Part shown: piece after piece, positions 23,063-30,873 of the stretch
Position numbering within the stretch: position 1 is the stretch's first letter
Layout: the number at the start of each line of letters is the position of its first letter
Assembly: GCA_944348085.1 (NCBI GenBank)
Contig: CALVMU010000010.1
Span: 1 to 44,839, forward strand
Origin: an uncultured Clostridia bacterium
Lineage (GTDB): Bacteria; Bacillota; Clostridia; Christensenellales; UBA1242
Direction: 5' to 3'
DNA length: 44,839 nt
Position numbers and translations under genes: made by a program
The notes under the pieces: model-generated
Databases searched by the model: none
What the model saw: only the letters and a program-made list of their open reading frames with translations
What the model was told of the DNA's origin: nothing

Positions 23063-23354
23063 ATCTTACAGTTTTTGGACGGCTCTTTCTGGTGCTGTTG
23101 TCGTTCTTTTGCAAGCAATTGGCGACTGCTTTGGCTTTTCAATTCAAAGCGAGCTGGTCTCTGGCATAATCATGGCGATTGCTGGTGTGCTGGTTGTTTT
23201 TGGCGTGGTTTCAATGCCAAACAAAGATGGCTCGACTGACAAAGAAAGTGAAGAGCAAACTGAAAACCAAACGGAAGAAAACAGTGAACAGACAGAAGAC
23301 CAGGCAAAAGAAAACGAGACAGAAGAGAAAACAGAAACCAAAACTGAAGAATAG
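23040..23354 (+). CDS. Second holin-like membrane protein
   Basis: About 104 aa from ATG 23040 (or 102 aa from ATG 23046), behind TTGGAGG at 23030-23036; the longer frame upstream is only the shadow of the preceding gene. SYSFWTALSGAVVVLLQAIG and IQSELVSGIIMAIAGVLVVFGVV are two membrane helices, the layout of small clostridial phage holins (phi-LC3-like). The C-terminal 45 residues are Glu/Thr-rich and low-complexity. It is the last gene of the island and is followed by a strong terminator. Confidence 0.7.
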   Translation: MKMKDKIKSYSFWTALSGAVVVLLQAIGDCFGFSIQSELVSGIIMAIAGVLVVFGVVSMPNKDGSTDKESEEQTENQTEENSEQTEDQAKENETEEKTETKTEE

Positions 23355-23360
23355 CAAAAA

Positions 23361-23384
23361 GCGAGCTTTAGGCTCGCTTTTTTT
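23361..23384 (+). terminator. Terminator ending the phage-head island
   Basis: Stem GCGAGC (23361-23366)/GCTCGC (23372-23377), flanked by an A run upstream and seven T residues downstream. Confidence 0.9.
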
Positions 23385-23474
23385 GTGAAAACTGCAAATT
23401 TTTTAAGTTTTTCGAGCATTTTTTGCTGTTTTTCAATAAAATTTTGAAAATTATTTTTCTATTTCGACAATATT

Positions 23475-23483
23475 TGATAAAAT
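23475..23483 (+). promoter_or_regulatory. Extended -10 element before comEC
   Basis: TGA-TAAAAT, a TG-n-TAnAAT extended -10 at 23475-23483; the -35 is weak. The expected start is near 23490, directly at the GTG 23491 start codon, and no Shine-Dalgarno sequence is present. Confidence 0.55.
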
Positions 23484-23490
23484 TTGCCTT

Positions 23491-25536
23491 GTGAAAAAGT
23501 TTTTAAATTTTCGCTATCCATTTTACTGCTTTCTAGCACTTTTGTTTGGCGCTGTCGTTGCAAAAAGTCTTTATGCTGGTGTGGTTGAGACAATCATAAT
23601 CGTTGGTGTTGCCTTGCTTTTTGTTGCAATCATGTCAGTTTGTTATAGAAAATTTTTGCCACTTCTTATGATTATCGTCTTTTTCTTTGTCGGCAACGGA
23701 GCCTTCTTTCTTGGCATGACAAGTTTTGACAATAGAGAGTATGAAGGTGAAGTGGCGGTTGTTGGCAGAGTTACTGACACGCTTTTCACAAGTGAAGAAA
23801 ACTATTCAAATGTTTTGCTTGAAGATGTTTCAATAGATGGTGAGAAGGCAAAGAATGTCCGTTTGTTTGTCTATGGAAATGGTGATGTTGAAGTGGGTGA
23901 CATCTTGGCATTTTCTAGCACGGTTGAGGCTGTCAAGCCTTTCAATCTTGGCGTGTTTAATTTGACAAGCTATAGAAATAAAATTGGATACAGCTCTTCT
24001 GTTAATTTTTCTGACATTGTTATCACTGAAGGCAACATGAAGATTGATGAGGCCTTTCGCTCTTCTGTCAAAGAGGCTCTTCTTGGCAACATGAGCGAAC
24101 GAAATGCTTTTATTGCCTATGCAGTTTTATTTGGTGACCAAAGTGGAATTGATGACGAAGTTGACGAGGTTTACAGAAACAGTGGCATTGTTCATGTGCT
24201 TACGGTTAGTGGTCTTCACATAGCTTTTATCGTTGGCGCGCTGATGCTTCTGCTAAAACTTTTCAAAGGCAACAAGTTTTTAAGTTTGACAATAATCTCT
24301 ATTGTCTTGCTTTTCTATTGCTATCTTTGTGGCTTTACTCCAAGCGTGGTCAGAGCAACAATTATGGCAATCGTCTTGTTGCTTTCACGCATTTGCAATC
24401 GGCCTTATGACGGACTCAACTCTCTTGCCATTGCAGGCTTTGTCATCGTTTGTTTCAGTCCGCTTTCCACTGTTGATGTTGGCTTTTTGATGTCTTTCTT
24501 TTGCGTTATGTTTATCTTGCTTCTTGCAAAACCTTTCACAAAACTTCTGTCTTTCGTCATGCCAAGAAAGGTTGCTTCAGTTATGGCAGTTTCCATTTCC
24601 GCTCAAATCGGCATCTTGCCTTTTACTGCTTCCTTCTTTTCAAGTTTCAACTTTCTTTCGGTGTTTGCAAACCTTCTTGTCATTCCAATCTTTTCAATAA
24701 TTTTTCCAGCATTGTTTGTGCTTGCATTTCTGTTGTCTTTCATGCCTTTTCTTGGCCCAGTGCTTGTCGTCTTTGACTATGCCTTCGACCTTGTCTTTAT
24801 CATAGCCTCATTCTTCTCATCGACAACGCTTCAAGTTCCGCTTAAGCCATTCTCTCTTTCAATCAGCACTTTGATTGTGATTTTCTTTTTCACACTTTCT
24901 TCTTTCTTTGTCGTCAAAGGCATTGGCAGGCTTTTGGTTTGCTCTTGTGTGGCATTTATGCTTGTGCTTTCGCTGATTATTCCATATCTGCCAACAAACA
25001 ACTTCACCTCAGTTTCATTTGTTGAAAGCTATAGCGGCGAAATGATTGTCTTGACTTCCAAAGATGGTGGCACGCTTTATTATGGTGATGACTATTATTA
25101 TCAAACCTTTTTTTCACAAGATCGAAGTTATGCAGTTGACTATTATTTGTCAGAAAGCATCAATCTTGCCACGGCTGACATTTGGAAGGACTATGGCGCA
25201 GAAGTTCTGCTTTCTTTAGATGCCGACTCGTCTGACGAAAGTCAATACAGCGTAAGCGAAACACCTTTGCAGGTTGGCGCTTTCAGAGTGAGCTATAAAG
25301 AAGGCGCATTTATTGTTGAGTTTGACGGCAAAAAGGTTTTAATTTGTGAAAAAATTTCAACTTCTTCTCTTTTTGATTTGATAAATGAAGACAGTTATGA
25401 TATTATTTATCTAGACGATAACTCGCTCTCACTTGAAGGAAGCTTTCTTGTGGTTGGAGACGGGCAACGCTATGACTCAGGCAAAGAAAACTTCACCTTT
25501 TATGGCGAAGAGCTTGCTTATAGGGGGATTGATTGA
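23491..25536 (+). CDS. comEC: ComEC/Rec2 competence membrane channel
   Basis: Predicted inner-membrane channel that takes up single-stranded DNA during natural transformation. In 681 aa there are two N-terminal membrane helices, an OB-like soluble domain (about residues 85-180), and the competence core with FGDQSGIDDEV and HVLTVSGLHIAF (235-246). A run of helices extends to about residue 510. The last 170 residues stand where the metallo-beta-lactamase-like nuclease domain is expected, but no HxHxDH motif is visible, so that domain appears inactive. The GTG start lacks a Shine-Dalgarno sequence. The frame overlaps the holA start by 4 bases, as in many Firmicutes. Confidence 0.9.
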   Translation: MKKFLNFRYPFYCFLALLFGAVVAKSLYAGVVETIIIVGVALLFVAIMSVCYRKFLPLLMIIVFFFVGNGAFFLGMTSFDNREYEGEVAVVGRVTDTLFTSEENYSNVLLEDVSIDGEKAKNVRLFVYGNGDVEVGDILAFSSTVEAVKPFNLGVFNLTSYRNKIGYSSSVNFSDIVITEGNMKIDEAFRSSVKEALLGNMSERNAFIAYAVLFGDQSGIDDEVDEVYRNSGIVHVLTVSGLHIAFIVGALMLLLKLFKGNKFLSLTIISIVLLFYCYLCGFTPSVVRATIMAIVLLLSRICNRPYDGLNSLAIAGFVIVCFSPLSTVDVGFLMSFFCVMFILLLAKPFTKLLSFVMPRKVASVMAVSISAQIGILPFTASFFSSFNFLSVFANLLVIPIFSIIFPALFVLAFLLSFMPFLGPVLVVFDYAFDLVFIIASFFSSTTLQVPLKPFSLSISTLIVIFFFTLSSFFVVKGIGRLLVCSCVAFMLVLSLIIPYLPTNNFTSVSFVESYSGEMIVLTSKDGGTLYYGDDYYYQTFFSQDRSYAVDYYLSESINLATADIWKDYGAEVLLSLDADSSDESQYSVSETPLQVGAFRVSYKEGAFIVEFDGKKVLICEKISTSSLFDLINEDSYDIIYLDDNSLSLEGSFLVVGDGQRYDSGKENFTFYGEELAYRGID

Positions 25537-26477
25537 AAACTTTAAAGACAAGGCTAGGCAAAAAACTTGAAAATGGATATCTTCTTGAAGGGGACGACCT
25601 CTTCCTTTTTGACAAGGCTTTTTCAATGATCAAAAAAGCTTGCACTCTGACAATGGAAGATTTCAATTTTGTCCGTTTTGATGATGACAATTTTTCAGTT
25701 GACAAGTTTTTAGATGCCACAGAGGTTATGCCACTTCTCGATGAGAAAAGGCTTATTTTGCTTAAAAATGTCACCAAAGTGACAACTGCTGACCTCAAAA
25801 AAATCGCCCCATATTTCGGCAATCCTGTTCCAAGCACAGTTGTTGTGATTTATGACTTTGAAAACAAGTTTTCATTATTAAAGGGTGGTCTTGAATTTGT
25901 TGATTGCCGTCGTTTTGACCAAAATCTTGCCAAAGCTGTTGTTGTCAGCGAGCTTAAAAAACTTGGCAAGCAAATAAGCGAAGACGGCGTTGAAACACTG
26001 CTGGACTTTTCAAATGGCTATCTTACAAAAGCCATGAACGAGATTGAAAAACTTGCCTTTTACGACACCTCAAATCCGCTTATCACAAAAGCTATGGTTG
26101 AAGAGGTCTCGGTCAAAGAAAAAGAGTTTGTTGTGTTTGAGCTTACCGAAGCACTGGGGCAAAAAAACATAGACAAAGCCATTTCGCTTGCCTCAATGCT
26201 GTCAAAAGAACAGGGCATTATGGCGCTTGTTTCAAACCATTTCAGACGAATGTTTTTCGTGTCGATAACGGATGGCTCAGACAGCGAGCTTGCCTCAAGT
26301 TTGGGCGTTAAAGAATATGCCGTCAAAAAGATAAGAGAGCAGTGCAAAAACTTTTCAAAAATGCAACTTAAAAAGATTTTTGCTTTGCTTGATGAAATTG
26401 ACTATAAAATCAAATCTGGTCAAATGGTCAGCGAAAATGCCTTCAATTTCTTGATTTTGAAAATTTTATTTATCTAG
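25533..26477 (+). CDS. holA: DNA polymerase III subunit delta
   Basis: Clamp-loader subunit that opens the beta clamp for chromosomal replication. At 314 aa it has normal length and three regions: an AAA-like domain without a functional P-loop (GYLLEGDDLFLFDKAFSMIK, VMPLLDEKRLILLKNV), a middle lid (FDQNLAKAVVVSELKKLGKQI), and the C-terminal helical collar (EQGIMALVSNHFRRMF ... KIKSGQMVSENAF). The start is TTG 25533, overlapping the comEC stop and preceded by AGGGGGA. comEC followed by holA is a conserved clostridial pair. Confidence 0.92.
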   Translation: MKTLKTRLGKKLENGYLLEGDDLFLFDKAFSMIKKACTLTMEDFNFVRFDDDNFSVDKFLDATEVMPLLDEKRLILLKNVTKVTTADLKKIAPYFGNPVPSTVVVIYDFENKFSLLKGGLEFVDCRRFDQNLAKAVVVSELKKLGKQISEDGVETLLDFSNGYLTKAMNEIEKLAFYDTSNPLITKAMVEEVSVKEKEFVVFELTEALGQKNIDKAISLASMLSKEQGIMALVSNHFRRMFFVSITDGSDSELASSLGVKEYAVKKIREQCKNFSKMQLKKIFALLDEIDYKIKSGQMVSENAFNFLILKILFI

Positions 26478-26503
26478 TCATGCAAAAGATTGTCAAATTT
26501 TAG

Positions 26504-26532
26504 TTGATAATCTTTTTTAAATATGATAATAT
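26504..26532 (+). promoter_or_regulatory. Promoter of der, predicting an almost leaderless mRNA
   Basis: -35 TTGATA (26504-26509), 17-bp spacer, -10 TAATAT (26527-26532) with TGA before it. The start is expected near 26539, one or two bases before the der ATG at 26541. Confidence 0.75.
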
Positions 26533-26540
26533 AAAACTAT

Positions 26541-27851
26541 ATGAAACCGATTGTTGCAATTGTGGGGAGACCAAATGTTGGCAAAAGCACCTTTTTCAAC
26601 AAAATCTGTGGAAAAAGAATAAGCATTGTTGACGACACTCCAGGTGTTACAAGAGACAGAATTTATGCCGATGCCGAGTGGTGTGGACATAACTTTTTGC
26701 TTGTCGACACTGGCGGACTTGACGAGAAAAGCGATGACCATTTTCAACAAGACATCAAGCGTCAGGCAGAAATTGCAATCAATGAAGCGCATGTCGTTGT
26801 CTTTTTGGTTGACGGAAAAAGCGGACTGACAACCAATGATGAAGAGGTTGCCTCAATCTTAAAAAAATCAAAAACGCCGGTTGTGCTTGTGGTCAACAAA
26901 CTTGACAATTTTGAAGTTGAAAACACCTATGAGTTTTACAGCCTTGGGCTTGGCGACCCTTATCCACTTTCGGTCGAGCAGAGCAAAGGCATTGGTGATG
27001 TGCTTGACAAGATTGTGTCATATTTTCCTGAAAAAGCTGGCAAAAGTGATGAAAAAACAACAAAAATTGCCATTGTTGGCAGGCCAAATGTTGGAAAAAG
27101 CAGTTTGGTCAACGCGCTTGTGGGCTCATCACGCGTGGTGGTAAGCAACATTGAAGGCACAACAAGAGACAGCGTTTTGGTGCCATTTCGGTTCAACAAA
27201 AAAGACTATGCCTTTGTTGACACGGCAGGGCTTAGACGGCAAAGAGGGGTTGAAAAAGAGTCGATTGAAGGCTATTCAGTTCTTCGAACTATGAACGCGA
27301 TTGAAGAGGCCGATGTGGTTTTGATTGTGTTTGACGGAAGCGCCGAAAAGCTTTCCGAGCAAGACACTCGCATTGCAGGCTTTGTTCATGAGGCTGGCAA
27401 GCCAAGCGTGATTGTTGTCAACAAGTGGGACATAAAGCAAAGCGACAAAAACTCGTATGAAAAAATGTTGGAGCGCGACCTTGCATTTATGAGCTATTTC
27501 AAATCGATCTATGTTTCAGCGCTCACCAAGGCGGGCATTGGGCAAATCATGGAAAAGGCAGAAGAGGTGTTTGCAAATTCCAGCAAGCGCATCACGACAG
27601 GGCTGTTAAACGACATCTTGCATGACGCAATTTTAAATTATCAGCCACCAGCTCACAAGGGCAGACGAGTCAAGGTTCAATACATCACCGAAGTTTCGAC
27701 AAATCCGCCGACATTTGTGCTTTTTGTCAATGATGCAAAGCTCATCAATTTTTCATATAGAAGATATCTTGAAAACAGACTGCGCGAAAAGATTGATTTT
27801 TCAGGCACGCCAATCAAGTTGATCATTCGCGGAAAGGAGGATAAAGACTGA
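26541..27851 (+). CDS. der: Ribosome-assembly GTPase Der (EngA)
   Basis: Tandem GTPase required for 50S ribosomal subunit maturation. The 436-aa protein has two G domains, with GRPNVGKST at 9-17 and GRPNVGKSS at 180-188. The first also has DTPGVTRDR, DTGG and NKLD, and the second EGTTRDS, DTAGLRRQR and NKWD. The C-terminal KH-like domain (VKVQYITEVSTNPPTFVLFVN) is complete. No Shine-Dalgarno sequence precedes the ATG, and the promoter -10 is only 8 bases away, so leaderless translation is likely. The stop overlaps the plsY start (TGATG). Confidence 0.97.
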   Translation: MKPIVAIVGRPNVGKSTFFNKICGKRISIVDDTPGVTRDRIYADAEWCGHNFLLVDTGGLDEKSDDHFQQDIKRQAEIAINEAHVVVFLVDGKSGLTTNDEEVASILKKSKTPVVLVVNKLDNFEVENTYEFYSLGLGDPYPLSVEQSKGIGDVLDKIVSYFPEKAGKSDEKTTKIAIVGRPNVGKSSLVNALVGSSRVVVSNIEGTTRDSVLVPFRFNKKDYAFVDTAGLRRQRGVEKESIEGYSVLRTMNAIEEADVVLIVFDGSAEKLSEQDTRIAGFVHEAGKPSVIVVNKWDIKQSDKNSYEKMLERDLAFMSYFKSIYVSALTKAGIGQIMEKAEEVFANSSKRITTGLLNDILHDAILNYQPPAHKGRRVKVQYITEVSTNPPTFVLFVNDAKLINFSYRRYLENRLREKIDFSGTPIKLIIRGKEDKD

Positions 27852-28672
27852 TGCAATATTTATATTTTTTTCTTGTTGCACTTGTCAGCTATCTTATCGG
27901 AACAATAAATTTTGCCAAAATTTTGTCTTGGAATGTCAAGCATAAAGACATCACAAAGGTGGGCAGCGGCAATCCTGGAACAATGAACATGCTTCGAAGC
28001 TTTGGATTTGCCATGGCTCTTGTTGCCTTTTTGGCTGAGGTTGTAAAAGCTGGCGTTGTCTGCTTTGTCGCAAGGCTGATTTTGCCAGAATACGGCTCGC
28101 TTATCTATTTCTTTGCAGGCATTTTTGTGATTTTGGGGCAAAACTTTCCAGTTTGGTCAAAATTTAAGGGCGGAAAAGGCGTTGCCTGCTTTGCTGGCGT
28201 GTTTCTCTTCTCTCAAATTTGGTATGTCGCTCTGGCTTGGTTTGTAGTCTGCTTTATTCTGTTTTTGTTTGTTGAATATGCCTGCGTGATTTCGTTGACC
28301 TATTTGACTGGCAACGCAATCGCACTGACCGTCTATGTTTGGGTGACTGGCGACCCATTTGCGCTTGCCGTCACAATCATTGTGTGGCTGCTCATTTTGC
28401 TGACAGTTATTCGTCACCGTTCAAATATCAAACGATTGTGGAATCACACCGAAAACAAAATCAACTTCAGACAAAAATTGGCTCAAGCCTTTAAAAAGAA
28501 AAAGGGCGAAGAAATCATAAGCGAAGAAATTTTGGAGCATAAGCCAGAACAAGAAATCGTGATTGAAAAAGACCAGCCTGACGGACAAAAAACTGAAAGC
28601 CAAAATGACCAAACGGTCAGTCAAAACACTGAAAGCCAAGAAGGGCAATCGGAAGAAAAAGAGGGAAAATAA
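27851..28672 (+). CDS. plsY: Acyl-phosphate:glycerol-3-phosphate acyltransferase PlsY, divergent
   Basis: Membrane enzyme that starts phospholipid synthesis by acylating glycerol-3-phosphate. The first 205 residues have five or so membrane helices and the family motifs SGNPGTMNMLRSFG (39-52) and KFKGGKGVAC (104-113). Two usually conserved positions differ: GQNFP (96-100) where most have GHxFP, and AEVVKAG where most have DxxKG. A hydrophilic 65-residue Glu/Gln-rich tail extends it to 273 aa against about 200 in relatives. It follows der directly with AAAGGAGG, as der-plsY does in other Firmicutes. Confidence 0.88.
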   Translation: MQYLYFFLVALVSYLIGTINFAKILSWNVKHKDITKVGSGNPGTMNMLRSFGFAMALVAFLAEVVKAGVVCFVARLILPEYGSLIYFFAGIFVILGQNFPVWSKFKGGKGVACFAGVFLFSQIWYVALAWFVVCFILFLFVEYACVISLTYLTGNAIALTVYVWVTGDPFALAVTIIVWLLILLTVIRHRSNIKRLWNHTENKINFRQKLAQAFKKKKGEEIISEEILEHKPEQEIVIEKDQPDGQKTESQNDQTVSQNTESQEGQSEEKEGK

Positions 28673-28975
28673 ATGGGCAAAATCGTTCTCAATCCAGAAA
28701 GACTGAAAAAATTGTTTAGAATTTATGAGCGGTTTGATGAGGCTTTAAAGCTCTATCGCGGACAAGATCTCAACTCTTGGCTCAACAGACTTTGCACTGC
28801 AGTTTGCAGATACAAAAGCCCAGCAATTGCTTTTTATGTTTATCGCAGATATAAAGATGACTTGCCAAAAGAGGGCAAAGACCGCCTTGCTGGCATGGTT
28901 TTGTCAAACCCAAGAGTGATTGACAATCTTTACAAGTTTTTTGAAAGCGGACAAGACCAAGAACCACAAAAATAG
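28673..28975 (+). CDS. Hypothetical small helical protein after plsY
   Basis: A 100-aa basic, fully helical protein with no signal or membrane segment, beginning directly after the plsY stop codon and so co-transcribed with it. Phrases such as RLKKLFRIYERFDEALKLY and CRYKSPAIAFYVYRRYKDDLP show amphipathic Tyr/Arg-rich helices. I do not recognise the family. In many clostridia gpsA occupies this place between plsY and spoIVA; this is clearly not gpsA. A terminator follows. Confidence 0.7.
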   Translation: MGKIVLNPERLKKLFRIYERFDEALKLYRGQDLNSWLNRLCTAVCRYKSPAIAFYVYRRYKDDLPKEGKDRLAGMVLSNPRVIDNLYKFFESGQDQEPQK

Positions 28976-28982
28976 ACACACA

Positions 28983-29008
28983 AGAGGCTTTTTTATGCCT
29001 CTTTTTTT
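28983..29008 (+). terminator. Terminator of the der-plsY transcript
   Basis: Stem AGAGGC/GCCTCT with an 8-nt loop followed by seven T residues. Confidence 0.85.
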
Positions 29009-29059
29009 GGTATAAACTTGAAAAAACATAAAAAGTTGACAAAATTTTTAAAAAAAGCA

Positions 29060-29088
29060 TTGAAAACTTGAAACAGTTGTGATAGAAT
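29060..29088 (+). promoter_or_regulatory. Promoter of the first lipoprotein gene
   Basis: -35 TTGAAA (29060-29065), 17-bp spacer, -10 TAGAAT (29083-29088) preceded by TGA (extended -10). Confidence 0.7.
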
Positions 29089-29121
29089 ATACTCGGAAAT
29101 AAATTTACAAGAGGGTGAAAC

Positions 29122-30795
29122 ATGAGCAAAGGGATTATTAAAGAAAAAAAGCCACAAAAACTCAGCAGATTGGAAGTGCTTAAGGCTTGGATTGCAGAGT
29201 CAATCGCAAGCATAAAAAGAAACCTTAAAGATGGCGGCTGGAAGGGCACTGCTCTTGGAGCGGCCGCAGTCACTTCAATGGTAGGAGCTGGCATTGTGCT
29301 TGTTGCATGCGTGCCAACTGAAGTGCAAATTGAAGAGGTGACCTCTGAAAGCGAGGTCAACAGACTTGTTTCTGCAAACTTTTCAGAAGAAGAAGCTGTC
29401 AGAGACGAAATGACAAAACAATATGGCGCTTTGTCAGACTTTGAATATAACAATGGCAAGGCAACTGCAAATGTTGAAAGAAACGGAAAAAGCTATGCAG
29501 TTTCAGCTGAAATCGACCTTGGCGCAAGCGACTTTGAAGTGACAAAATATACAAACGCAGAACTCTCAGGCAACAACTTAACTTACACATCAGAGGGTCA
29601 AGATGTTTCTGAAAATGTTTCAGACAAGATTGTTGTTGAAGAAAACGGCGTGATCTATGTGATTGACCCAAGCGGAGCATTAAACACCATCAGCATTGCA
29701 GTTTCTGATGCAATCTTGACCGAAAATGTTGACCCAGAAAACCCAGGTGGAGAAGATAAACCAGACCCAGATGAACCAGAGAACCCAGGTGGGGAAGAAA
29801 ATCCAGACCCAGATGAACCAGAAAACCCAGGTGGAGAAGATAAACCAGACCCAGATGAACCAGACCCAGATGAACCAGAAAACCCAGGTGGAGAAGAAAA
29901 TCCAGACCCAGATAAGCCTACCGAAATCACCTTTGACAGCTGGCAAGAACTTGTTGATTTGATTGGTACAGAGAATGAATCAACTTTAGAACAAGCAATG
30001 GCAGAAATTATCAAGAAAAATTTGGTAACTCTGGATTTTGTTCAGTGGGTTGTTGGTTCTTATTCTGGCAGACCAGAAACGACTCTTGAAAATACAGATA
30101 CCTTAAAATTAGCATTTAAGCTAAATCAAAATCAAGAAATTGAATCAATTTCGTGGATGGGAGTCAGATATGCCTTTAGATCGGACACTGAAGACCATTT
30201 GCGTGTTGTTACAGTTCCATTAACTTCTCCAATATCATATAAAACAATAAAAGTAACGGAAAATTTGGCGGAGGATCAAAAAAACGATAATTGTATATCT
30301 TTTGGTGATATTACTTTGGATTTGTCAAACTACGCTAACGAAATTTTATATGATAAAAATGCTATTACAGTAGATCAGTTATATTACGGTTCACATTCTT
30401 TAACTGAGACAAACCTAGCATATTTTGACCTTTGCATGCCACTTGCAGTTAAGGCAGGGCTAATTGATGCAGATGCAAAGCTTGGTTTTGTAAATGTGCA
30501 AGTTAGTGGAGGAGTAATAGGAAGTGAATTTGGTAATGCAATCAATGCAAATTTACAGTTTATTGATTTAAATACAAATATGAAATATAATATTTCCATT
30601 CTTTTTGCTGACACAAGAACAAACGGATCAACAACAATGTTGGAGGAAATGAAAAAAGCTGTGGCTAGTGGTGAATATAGAGTGAGAGCAATTCAAGATA
30701 ATCTGCAAATAATTTCAGGAGACCAAATCTTTGAATTTGAGGATGCTTTGGATGGTGTTGTCACATATACAATTTCTGCCGAAAATCAAAAATAA
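29122..30795 (+). CDS. Surface lipoprotein-like protein with Pro/Asp/Glu-rich linker
   Basis: A 557-aa protein. A basic N-region of about 40 residues leads to a hydrophobic helix (LGAAAVTSMVGAGIVLVAC) ending in the lipobox-like LVAC at 60-63; that N-region is longer than in ordinary lipoproteins. Residues 64-200 form one domain, and residues about 203-266 a linker of PENPGGEDKPDPDE-type repeats that would hold the rest away from the cell. A C-terminal domain (270-557) follows that I do not recognise. Codon use shifts at the linker: upstream it matches the housekeeping genes, downstream it is more AT-rich (many TTA, AAT, GAT, ATA). This suggests the C-terminal domain was exchanged. Confidence 0.75.
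   Translation: MSKGIIKEKKPQKLSRLEVLKAWIAESIASIKRNLKDGGWKGTALGAAAVTSMVGAGIVLVACVPTEVQIEEVTSESEVNRLVSANFSEEEAVRDEMTKQYGALSDFEYNNGKATANVERNGKSYAVSAEIDLGASDFEVTKYTNAELSGNNLTYTSEGQDVSENVSDKIVVEENGVIYVIDPSGALNTISIAVSDAILTENVDPENPGGEDKPDPDEPENPGGEENPDPDEPENPGGEDKPDPDEPDPDEPENPGGEENPDPDKPTEITFDSWQELVDLIGTENESTLEQAMAEIIKKNLVTLDFVQWVVGSYSGRPETTLENTDTLKLAFKLNQNQEIESISWMGVRYAFRSDTEDHLRVVTVPLTSPISYKTIKVTENLAEDQKNDNCISFGDITLDLSNYANEILYDKNAITVDQLYYGSHSLTETNLAYFDLCMPLAVKAGLIDADAKLGFVNVQVSGGVIGSEFGNAINANLQFIDLNTNMKYNISILFADTRTNGSTTMLEEMKKAVASGEYRVRAIQDNLQIISGDQIFEFEDALDGVVTYTISAENQK
29731..29919 (+). repeat. 45-bp coding repeats, Pro/Asp/Glu linker
   Basis: Four near-identical units encode PENPGG-E-x-x-PDPDE (15 codons), with one extra 15-bp duplication of the PDPDE part around 29851-29880. 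They are typical slippage-prone wall-spanning linkers. Confidence 0.85.
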
Positions 30796-30800
30796 ACTTT

Positions 30801-30827
30801 AGCTTGGTGAAAAGCCAAGCTTTTTTG
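30801..30827 (+). terminator. Terminator of the first lipoprotein gene
   Basis: Stem AGCTTGG (30801-30807)/CCAAGCT (30815-30821) followed by TTTTT, 6 bp after the stop codon. Confidence 0.88.
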
Positions 30828-30838
30828 TTGCAAAAAAC

Positions 30839-30867
30839 TTGATTTTTATGTCGAAAACGGTTACAAT
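30839..30867 (+). promoter_or_regulatory. Promoter of the second lipoprotein gene
   Basis: -35 TTGATT (30839-30844), 17-bp spacer, -10 TACAAT (30862-30867). The -10 ends six bases before the ATG at 30874, so the mRNA would be leaderless. Confidence 0.7.
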
Positions 30868-30873
30868 ATAGTT

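Larger units (their letters stand above)
16042..23354 (+). mobile_element. Podovirus-like prophage head island (partial or domesticated)
   Basis: Eleven tightly packed plus-strand genes encode a portal, scaffold, coat, connector-like and P22 gp10-like proteins plus two holin-like proteins, preceded by two small genes. Every reading frame is intact. No integrase, repressor, large terminase, tail fibre or spike, or endolysin is present between the ABC importer and comEC. Base and codon usage resemble the neighbouring host genes, which suggests long residence. No att-like direct repeat was spotted at the ends. Confidence 0.8.

Noticed and set aside
16042..23354. Complete functional prophage
   Set aside because: No integrase, repressor, large terminase, tail or endolysin gene and no att-like repeats are visible in the window.
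28673..28975. Remnant of gpsA after plsY
   Set aside because: The 100-aa product is basic and helical with no dinucleotide-binding GxGxxG motif.
29680..30014. Minus-strand and alternate-frame proteins across the Pro/Asp/Glu linker
   Set aside because: They are repetitive shadows of the 45-bp linker repeats.
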